Origin: Hydrogenophaga sp. SL48
GTDB lineage: Bacteria > Pseudomonadota > Gammaproteobacteria > Burkholderiales > Burkholderiaceae_C
Assembly (NCBI RefSeq): GCF_021729865.1
Contig: NZ_CP063400.1
Span: forward strand, 3,038,001 to 3,102,000
DNA length: 64,000 bases
Reading direction: 5' to 3'
The notes under the pieces were generated by a model. The model made no database searches. It saw only the letters and a program-made list of their open reading frames with translations, and was not told the origin of the DNA. Each line of letters starts with the position of its first letter. The first letter of the stretch is position 1. A program made the translations under genes and the position numbers. Shown here piece by piece: positions 58,005 through 64,000 of the stretch.

Positions 58005-59846
58005 ATGAAAGCACCCGCATCCCCCCGCCACGATCTGCCGCGCTGGGCCGAGGTCCTGCGGCAGAAGTACCTGGCGGGCGAAGCGTCCACCTTCGTGCTC
58101 TACCGCAACGTCTTCGACAACGTCCTGGTCGGCGACAAGCTGCACAACCTCGGCACCTTCCTGGTGGAAGAACTGTTCAAGGACACCAAGCAGCACGTGT
58201 GCGAGGTGAGCCTGGAGCGTGGCATCCGCGTGCTGTCGGGCACCAGCGAAGACAAGCAGCGCGCGCTGCTGCGCCAGCATGAAGAAGGCACCGAGCCCGA
58301 CCTGCTGGCCTCGCTGCACGCGCTGGAGCAGCGCATGCGCGCGCAGCCGTCCACCGCCGTCATCGTGCCCTACGCCGACGCGCTGCTGCCCGCCGGCGAC
58401 CCGAGCTTCATGGCGCAGACCGACCGCCAGACCTACCTGGTGTTCCACCGCTGGTCGCTCGACCAGACGCTGACCCAGGGCGACAACATCGTCGTGCTGA
58501 TCACCGAGTCGCTCAACGCGATCAACCCGGGCCTGCTGTCCAACCCCAAGGTCGCGGCGATTGAGATACCCATGCCCGACCTGCCGCTGCGCAAAAAGGT
58601 CATTGGCTTTTTCGCGCCCAAGCTCACCGAACACCAGGTCGAGCTGTTCTCCGAGCGCACCAGCGGCCTGCGCACCGTGCAGCTCGCCAACATCCTGGCG
58701 GGCTCCAAGGGCCATGGCCTGAGCGAGGCCGAGCGCCGCGCGCTGATCGGCAAACTGCTCGAAGGCACGCCCGATGCCACCGCCCGCGCCGACACGCTGG
58801 CCACCATCACCGCCGGCATGACGCCGGCCGAAATCACGCGCCTGATCGAGCCCGGCAAGGCCCTGCCCACCGGCGACGCCGACCAGGAGGTGCTGAAGGT
58901 CATCCACGCGCGCAAGCGCGAGATGATCGAGAAGGAATGCGCGGGCCTGATCGAGTTCATCGAGCCCAAACACGGCCTCTCGGCCGTCGGTGGGCACGAG
59001 CACATCAAGCACGAGCTGATGGCGATCGCGCAGAACCTCAAGGCCGGCGAAACCACGCTGACGCCCATGGGTCTGCTCGCGGTCGGCCCCATGGGCTCGG
59101 GCAAGACCTTTGTCATCAAGGCCTTCCTGAAAGAGGCGGGCCTCTCGGCCGTGGCGCTGAAGAACTTCCGCTCCAAGTGGGTGGGGTCCACCGAGGCCAA
59201 CCTGGAGCGCGTGCTCGCCACCGTCAAGGCCATGGGGCCCATCGCGGTGATCATCGACGAAGGCGACCGCAGCTTCGGCAACGGTGGCGGCGAAGACAGC
59301 GACGGTGGCACCAGCTCGCGCGTGATCGCCCGGCTCAAAGAGTTCATGGCCGAGCCCGAGAACCGGGGCCAGGTGCTGTTCGTGATGATGACCAACCGCC
59401 CCGACAAGCTGGATTCCGACATCAAGCGCCCCGGCCGGCTGGACCGCAAGATCCCGTTCTTTTACTGCGACACCGCAGCCGAACGCGTGCAGGTCTTGCA
59501 GGCCGTGCTCTCGCGCTACGACGAGCCCTGCGTCGCGAGCATGGAAGAGCTGCTGACCCTGTGCGACACGCTGACCGGCTACTCCAACGCCGACCTCGAA
59601 GCGCTCTCATTGCTGGCCGTGGAGCTGGCGCGCAACCAGGCCACGCCGCTGAACGCCGACGCGCTGAACCAGGCCGCGGCCGACTTCATGCCGCCGCAGG
59701 AGCGCGACATGATCGAGTTCATGGAGCTGCTCGCGGTGTCCGAAACCTCGCGCCGCTCCATGCTGCCCAAGCGCTACCGCGACATGGCCATCGCCGACAT
59801 CCAGAGCAACCTGATCGCCGCCAAACGGCGGGCACTCACACGCTGA
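58005..59846 (+). CDS. Tandem AAA+ ATPase (degenerate N-terminal, active C-terminal module)
   Basis: The C-terminal half of this 613-residue protein is a classical AAA+ module: Walker A GPMGSGKTF (361-369), pore-like 'FRSKWVGSTEANLERVL', Walker B AVIIDEGD (414-421, Asp-Glu present), sensor 1 Asn464 and arginine-finger region 'IKRPGRLDRKIPF'. The N-terminal 1-220 resembles a second AAA+ fold ('TAVIVPYADALLPAG', 'NIVVLITESLNAINPGLLSNPKVAAIEIPMP'-type strands) but has no Walker A lysine. This recalls two-ring remodelling ATPases with one dead module. It lies 12 bp after the PspA-like gene and probably disassembles or remodels its polymers. Confidence 0.88.
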   Translation: MKAPASPRHDLPRWAEVLRQKYLAGEASTFVLYRNVFDNVLVGDKLHNLGTFLVEELFKDTKQHVCEVSLERGIRVLSGTSEDKQRALLRQHEEGTEPDLLASLHALEQRMRAQPSTAVIVPYADALLPAGDPSFMAQTDRQTYLVFHRWSLDQTLTQGDNIVVLITESLNAINPGLLSNPKVAAIEIPMPDLPLRKKVIGFFAPKLTEHQVELFSERTSGLRTVQLANILAGSKGHGLSEAERRALIGKLLEGTPDATARADTLATITAGMTPAEITRLIEPGKALPTGDADQEVLKVIHARKREMIEKECAGLIEFIEPKHGLSAVGGHEHIKHELMAIAQNLKAGETTLTPMGLLAVGPMGSGKTFVIKAFLKEAGLSAVALKNFRSKWVGSTEANLERVLATVKAMGPIAVIIDEGDRSFGNGGGEDSDGGTSSRVIARLKEFMAEPENRGQVLFVMMTNRPDKLDSDIKRPGRLDRKIPFFYCDTAAERVQVLQAVLSRYDEPCVASMEELLTLCDTLTGYSNADLEALSLLAVELARNQATPLNADALNQAAADFMPPQERDMIEFMELLAVSETSRRSMLPKRYRDMAIADIQSNLIAAKRRALTR

Positions 59847-59881
59847 TCCGCTGACTTCCCCACCCGACAAGGAGCACCACC

Positions 59882-60334
59882 ATGCAAGCGATCCAAGACC
59901 AGAACCTGAGCGCCACCCAGGTCATCCAGCTGACCCAGGCCATGTTGTCCGTGGCCCTGGTGGACGGCATCCACCCCGCCGAAGCGGCGCTGATCGGCCA
60001 GTTCTACGAGAGCTCGCGCCAGGCCGACATGCCGACCACGGCGGCCATGCTCTCGGGCAACCACGCCTTTGACGCCCAGGCCATGGCCGGCAGCCCGGCG
60101 GAAGTGGCCGACACCGTGGTGCTGATGTGCCTGATGACCGGTTACGCCGACGGCCGCCTGAGCGCCGAAGAGCGTGCGCTGGTGCAGTCGTTCGCCACCG
60201 CCCTGAACGTGGACGCCGCCCGCTTCGAAGCGCTGCTGGGCCAGGTGCGCGACGAACTCATCGGCGCCCTGTCGCACCTGCCCGACGCCGAGTCGGTGGC
60301 CAACGTGGTGCGTGAACTCACCGCGGGCGGCTGA
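59882..60334 (+). CDS. TerB-like protein
   Basis: This 150-residue protein has two helical repeats of the TerB type, each with an acidic metal-binding pattern: 'LSVALVDGIHPAEAALIGQF' (residues about 22-41) and 'MTGYADGRLSAEERALVQSF' (about 85-104). TerB domains bind metal ions and are linked to membrane-associated stress systems such as tellurite resistance. AAGGAGCACCACC precedes the ATG, 35 bp after the AAA+ gene. It is the last gene of the operon; no terD or terC is nearby. Confidence 0.85.
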   Translation: MQAIQDQNLSATQVIQLTQAMLSVALVDGIHPAEAALIGQFYESSRQADMPTTAAMLSGNHAFDAQAMAGSPAEVADTVVLMCLMTGYADGRLSAEERALVQSFATALNVDAARFEALLGQVRDELIGALSHLPDAESVANVVRELTAGG

Positions 60335-60357
60335 TCCCCCACCGCGGTACCGCCGGG

Positions 60358-61012
60358 TCAGTGTGAATGACCCGGTTGATGGCGGTGGCCGTCGTCGGCC
60401 CCCAGCTCACCGCGCGCCTGGCGCCAGACCTGCCAGCCCCCGCGCACCGCCAAGGTGGCCATGAGCATGGCCACCAGCAGATCGGGCCAGGCGGTGCCAG
60501 TGCCGGACACCCCCAGCGCCGCGAGCATCACGGCGATGTTGCCGATGGCGTCGTTGCGGGTGCAGAGCCACACGCTGCGCATGTTGGCATCGCCCTCGCG
60601 GAAGGCGTAGAGCATCCAGGCCACGGCCAGGTTGGCGCCCAGCGCCAGCACACCCACCACACCCATGGTCATCGCATCGGGCACCTGCCCGGTCCACAGG
60701 CTCCAGAGCGCGCGACCCAGCACAAACAGGCCGAACGCCACCATGCTGACGGCCTTGAGCATGGCGGCGCGCGCGCCAGGCCAGCGCGGCCGAGAGCACC
60801 GCCAGCGACACGCCGTAGTTCAGCGCGTCGCCCCCGAAATCGATCGCGTCGGCCAGCAGCGAGACCGAGCCCGAGCGGTAGCCGGCGGCCAGCTCCACCA
60901 CCAGCATGGCGGCGTTGACCAGCATCGCGATCCAGAGGATGCGGCGGTAGCGCGGCAGGTTGGTGAGGGCCGCCGGTTTCGGCGTGTCGTGTTCGCAGCA
61001 GTGGGCAGACAT
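60358..61012 (-). pseudogene. Cation diffusion facilitator family transporter, frameshifted
   Basis: The first frame, from the ATG at 61012, encodes 'RYRRILWIAMLVNAAMLVVELAAGYRSGSVSLLADAIDFGGDALNYG', a CDF-type start with the metal-site acidic residues, up to about 60768. The protein then continues in another frame ('MLKAVSMVAFGLFVLGRALW', 'LCTRNDAIGNIAVMLAALGV') to a His-rich C-terminus ending at 60358. The break falls in a CG-dinucleotide run at about 60766-60776; two extra bases would restore a product of about 218 residues. This may be a true slippage mutation or a sequencing error. It is divergent from a CadR-like regulator, so Cd/Zn/Pb efflux is likely. Confidence 0.82.
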
Positions 61013-61037
61013 GGGGTTTTCCTTTCGTTGGGCCTGA

Positions 61038-61067
61038 TTGGAAACCCTGGAGTCGCTACAGTGTCAA
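61038..61067 (-). promoter_or_regulatory. MerR-type promoter/operator for the cation efflux gene
   Basis: On the minus strand TTGACA (61067-61062) and TCCAAT (61042-61037) are 19 bp apart, the over-long spacer typical of MerR-family promoters. The imperfect dyad ACCCTGGAGTCGCTACAGTGT (61044-61064) fills the spacer and matches the CadR/PbrR operator style. Confidence 0.7.
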
Positions 61068-61095
61068 CACCCCATTTCGAACACAGGCATCCCCC

Positions 61096-61521
61096 ATGCG
61101 CATCAAGGAACTGAGCCAGGCCACGGGTGTGGACGTGGAGACGATCCGCTTCTACGAAAAAGAACAGCTGCTGCCCGCGCCCGCGCGCTCGGACAACGGT
61201 TACCGCGACTACGAAGGGCCGCACCTGGAGCGGCTGTCGTTCATCCGCCACTGCCGGGCGCTCGACATGCCCTTGTCGGACATCAAGCGCCTGCTGGCCT
61301 TCGTGGACGACCCGGCGCGGCACTGCCTCGACGTGAACCAGCTGGTGGATGAACAGCTCAGCCGGGTGCGGGCGCGGCTGAAAAGCATGCGCGCGCTCGA
61401 GCGCCAGCTGGTGCAGCTGCGCTCGCGCTGCCAGGGCGAACACCAGGGCGATCGGTGCGGCATCCTGCACGAGCTGGTGGCCGCGGCGCACGGCGAGGCC
61501 TGTGCGTGCCACCCCAGCTGA
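61096..61521 (+). CDS. cadR: CadR/PbrR-type MerR family heavy-metal regulator
   Basis: This 141-residue activator has an N-terminal MerR winged helix ('MRIKELSQATGVDVETIRFYEKEQLLP'), a dimerisation helix and the metal-site cysteines Cys77 (RHCLDV), Cys112 (SRCQGE) and Cys121 (DRCGIL), close to the Cys77/112/119 set of Cd(II)/Pb(II) sensors. The C-terminus adds a Cys/His cluster (CACH). It is divergent from the cation efflux gene across a 19-bp-spacer promoter and probably activates that gene when Cd or Pb is bound. Its own gene is convergent with the P-type ATPase gene. Confidence 0.92.
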   Translation: MRIKELSQATGVDVETIRFYEKEQLLPAPARSDNGYRDYEGPHLERLSFIRHCRALDMPLSDIKRLLAFVDDPARHCLDVNQLVDEQLSRVRARLKSMRALERQLVQLRSRCQGEHQGDRCGILHELVAAAHGEACACHPS

Positions 61522-61545
61522 GTGGCGCGACCGTTCCCACGGCCC

Positions 61546-64000
61546 TCACATCCGCCGCACCCCGAAGCGCCGCAGCACGGCCTTCTCGATCTCCACCAGC
61601 ACGAACTTGCCGGCCGCCAGCCCGACGATCAGCGCCCACGACGCGGCGTCCAGCGCCGCCGTGCCAAACAGCGCCTGCATCGGCGGGGCGTAGGTGAACA
61701 GGGCCTGCAGCACCAGCGTGATGACGCAGGCCCAGACCGCCATCCGGTTGCCCGCCAGCGTCTCCCAGCGCCAGGCGCTGGCGGTGAAGTGGCGCACGTT
61801 GAAGAGGTAGAACACCTCGCTCATCACCAGCATGTTGACCACGGCGGTGCGCGCCACGTCGAGCCCGCTGCCACGGCCCAGCTCCCAGTGATAGACCCAG
61901 AAGGCCGCGCCCATCATGAGCAGGCTCACATAGACCACGCGCGCGAACAGCAGGCGCGTGATCAGCGGTTCGCTCGCCGGGCGCGGCGGCCGTTGCATCA
62001 CACCGTCTTCGGCGGGCTCGAAGGCCAGCGCCATGTCCAGCGTGATGCTGGTGACCATGTTGACCCAGAGGATCTGTGCGGCCGTGACCGGCATGGCGAG
62101 GCCCGCGAACACGGCAATCAGGATCAGGCCGGCTTCGCCGCCGTTGGTCGGCAGGATGAACAGCAGCGACTTCTTGATGTTGTCGAACACCGTGCGCCCC
62201 TCGCGCACCGCGACCGCTATTGCTGCGAAGTTGTCGTCGGTGAGCACGAGATCGGCCGCTTCGCGCGCGGCGTCGGTGCCGCGCTGGCCCATGGCCACGC
62301 CGATGTCGGCGGCCTTGAGGGCGGGCGCGTCGTTCACGCCGTCGCCGGTCATGGCCACGAGCTGGCCGCTCGCCTGCAGGTTGGCCACCAGGCGCAGCTT
62401 GTGCTCGGGGCTGGCGCGGGCGATCACGTCGGTCTGCGCCAGGCGCGCGCTCAGGGCGGCATCGTCGAGCGTGTCGATTTCGGCACCGCTGATGGGCTGC
62501 CCTTCGCGCAGGCCCAGGCTGGCGCCGATGGCGGCGGCCGTGGTGGCGTGGTCGCCGGTGATCATGACCACGCGCACACCGGCCGCCTGGCATTCGGCCA
62601 CCGCGGCCACGGCCTCGGGGCGCGGCGGGTCCATCAGCCCCACCAGGCCGAGCAGGGTGAAGCGCGGCGTGATGTCGCTGGTGCCCAGTTCGCGCGTGCC
62701 GGCAGGCAGCTCACATTCGGCCAGCGCGAGCACGCGCTGGCCTTCGCCCGCGGCCTCGTCCATGCGCGCCTGCCATGCGGCCTGTTCCAGCGGCTGGCCT
62801 GCTGCCTCCTGCACGCACAGCGCCAGCACCCTTTCGGGCGCGCCCTTGAGCAGCGCGAACACGCGACCCGCGTGGTCGTGGTGCAGCGTAGCCATGTAGC
62901 GGTGTTCGGACTCGAACGGGATGCTGTCGATGCGCGGCGTGCGCGCGGCTTCCTGCGCGGGGTCCAGCCCGGCCTTGCGCGCGAGCGTGATCAGTGCACC
63001 TTCGGTGGGGTCGCCGGCCAGCGCCCAGCCAGCGGCTTCACTGTGGTGCAGCTGTGCGTCGTTGCACAGCAAGGCGCAGCGTGCGAGACGCATCACGCCT
63101 TCGTTCTGACCGGCGTCGATGGACTGGCCCCCCTCGTGGAAGCCGCCCTCGGGCGCGTAACCGGCGCCGCTCACCTCCACACGCTGGCCGGGCAGCAGCA
63201 GGCGCACGGCGGTCATCTGATTCTTGGTGAGCGTGCCGGTCTTGTCGGTGCAGATCACGCCCACCGAGCCCAGCGTTTCCACGGCGGGCAGGCGCCGCAC
63301 GATGGCGCGCTGGCGGGCCATGGCGGCGGTGCCGATGGCGAGCGTGATGGTGACGATGGCGGGCAGGCCTTCGGGAATGGCGGCCACGGCCAGGCCGACC
63401 ACGGCGAGAAAGATGTCCAGCGGCGGCAGGCCGCCCACCCGGCTGCCCCACAGGAAGGTGACCGCGCTCACCAGCAAGATGAAGAAGGTGATCTGCTGCG
63501 CGAACTGGTCGAGCCGGCGCGTGAGCGGCGTGGCCAGGGACTGCACCCCGGACACCAGGCGCCCGATGCGGCCGATCTCGGTGTGCCCGGCGGTGGCCAC
63601 CACCAGACCCGCGCCCTGCCCCACGGCCACCACCGTGCCGGCGTAGGCCATGCCGCCGCGCTCGGCCAGCGGCGCGGTGGCGGCCACCGGCGCGGGGTCC
63701 TTGTCGACCGGGACCGACTCGCCCGTGAGCGCGGCCTCGTCGATGCGCAGGTTCTTGGCCGAGAGCAGGCGCAGGTCGGCCGGCACGCGGGTGCCGGACT
63801 CGATCAGCACCACGTCGCCCGGCACCAGCCCGGCCGCGTCGATCTCGTGGCGCTCGCCATCGCGCAGCACCATGGCGTGGCTGGCGAGCATGGCGTGCAC
63901 GGCTTCGAGCGCTCGCTCGGCCTTGCCCTCCTGGATGAAGCCGATCACCGCGTTGATGAGCACCACGCCGAAGATCACCGCCGCATCGAGGTAGTCGCCC
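61546..64000 (-). CDS. P2-type cation-transporting ATPase (Ca/Mg/Na class), N-terminus beyond window
   Basis: The frame is open to the right edge, so the start is missing; about 818 residues are seen. Present are the actuator TGE motif (DEAALTGESVPVD), the membrane motif AAIPEGLPAIV, the phosphorylation site CTDKTGTLTKNQM, the hinge 'MTGDGVNDAPALKAADIGVAMG' and the C-terminal cation-ATPase helices. The PEGLP motif places it with PacL/PMR1-like P-type II pumps and not with CadA/CopA heavy-metal pumps. Ca2+ export is the likeliest role, with Mg2+ or monovalent cations as alternatives. It is convergent with the CadR-like gene (24 bp). Confidence 0.93.
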   Translation of the reverse strand, partial: GDYLDAAVIFGVVLINAVIGFIQEGKAERALEAVHAMLASHAMVLRDGERHEIDAAGLVPGDVVLIESGTRVPADLRLLSAKNLRIDEAALTGESVPVDKDPAPVAATAPLAERGGMAYAGTVVAVGQGAGLVVATAGHTEIGRIGRLVSGVQSLATPLTRRLDQFAQQITFFILLVSAVTFLWGSRVGGLPPLDIFLAVVGLAVAAIPEGLPAIVTITLAIGTAAMARQRAIVRRLPAVETLGSVGVICTDKTGTLTKNQMTAVRLLLPGQRVEVSGAGYAPEGGFHEGGQSIDAGQNEGVMRLARCALLCNDAQLHHSEAAGWALAGDPTEGALITLARKAGLDPAQEAARTPRIDSIPFESEHRYMATLHHDHAGRVFALLKGAPERVLALCVQEAAGQPLEQAAWQARMDEAAGEGQRVLALAECELPAGTRELGTSDITPRFTLLGLVGLMDPPRPEAVAAVAECQAAGVRVVMITGDHATTAAAIGASLGLREGQPISGAEIDTLDDAALSARLAQTDVIARASPEHKLRLVANLQASGQLVAMTGDGVNDAPALKAADIGVAMGQRGTDAAREAADLVLTDDNFAAIAVAVREGRTVFDNIKKSLLFILPTNGGEAGLILIAVFAGLAMPVTAAQILWVNMVTSITLDMALAFEPAEDGVMQRPPRPASEPLITRLLFARVVYVSLLMMGAAFWVYHWELGRGSGLDVARTAVVNMLVMSEVFYLFNVRHFTASAWRWETLAGNRMAVWACVITLVLQALFTYAPPMQALFGTAALDAASWALIVGLAAGKFVLVEIEKAVLRRFGVRRM

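Noticed and set aside
53586..60334. Classical tellurite-resistance (ter) operon or standard psp operon
   Set aside because: There is no TerC/TerD/TerZ and no PspB/PspC/PspF; only single TerB-like and PspA-like members are present in a different gene set.
61546..64000. Cadmium/zinc CadA-type ATPase controlled by the adjacent CadR-like protein
   Set aside because: The membrane motif is PEGLP, not the CPC/CPx motif of heavy-metal pumps, and the gene is convergent with the regulator rather than under its promoter.

Overview
The window is GC-rich chromosomal DNA from a betaproteobacterium, most likely a Comamonadaceae member close to Hydrogenophaga. This rests on the aerobic benzoyl-CoA (box) pathway with a BoxR-type regulator, on syntenies I recognise from that family (TPR-lolB-ispE-tRNA-Gln-prs-rplY-pth; mutY-dynamin-mutM; nadB-spoT-greB) and on short intergenic hairpin repeats. 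No phage, transposase, CRISPR array or rRNA was seen. The assignment is from pattern knowledge, not from a search.

Region 1 (1-12.9 kb) is benzoate catabolism. boxC, boxB and boxA run leftward from a clear sigma70 promoter, boxR lies just upstream of them, and boxD and benzoate-CoA ligase run rightward. Both main promoters carry a TGCA-N6-TGCA pair that overlaps or abuts the promoter hexamers, which are the likely BoxR operators. Left of boxA is a small DUF3305 / class-I-amidotransferase / DUF3306 operon. An orphan periplasmic binding protein and a bidirectional terminator close the region on the right.

Region 2 (12.9-45.2 kb) is mostly housekeeping: apbC, metG, a BamE-like lipoprotein, a SulP transporter, scpA, nadB, spoT, greB, two tRNAs, hrcA, nadK, recN, rapZ, mutY, a dynamin-like GTPase, mutM, a TPR protein, lolB, ispE, tRNA-Gln, prs, rplY, pth, a ferredoxin, coaD, rsmD, an M16 peptidase pair and ftsY.

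Region 3 (45.2-49.0 kb) is a copper-type bufferin (MNIO RiPP) locus: thioredoxin-like protein, BufA1-like precursor, DUF692 enzyme, DUF2063 partner and DoxX protein. Two promoters share the bipartite motif GTAAGAAG-N13-CGAC. The divergent ECF sigma/anti-sigma pair that would be expected to read them is broken by an internal deletion: sigma region 4 and the anti-sigma N-terminus are missing.

Region 4 (49.0-53.4 kb) is a ynjBCDF-type ABC transporter plus CDP-alcohol phosphatidyltransferase operon. A palindromic repeat is inserted in frame in the permease gene.

Region 5 (53.6-60.3 kb) is the most unusual part. It is a tight seven-gene operon encoding a coiled-coil protein, a membrane-anchored Sel1/TPR protein, a peptidoglycan-binding/PotF-like fusion, a two-helix membrane coiled-coil protein, a PspA/IM30-like protein, a tandem AAA+ ATPase and a TerB-like protein. 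It looks like an envelope-stress or membrane-remodelling machine.

Region 6 (60.3-64 kb) is metal/cation handling: a frameshifted cation efflux gene under a MerR-type promoter, a CadR/PbrR-like regulator and a P-type ATPase cut by the window edge. Five copies of one hairpin repeat, each starting right after a stop codon in the same orientation relative to the preceding gene, are scattered over regions 1, 2 and 4.
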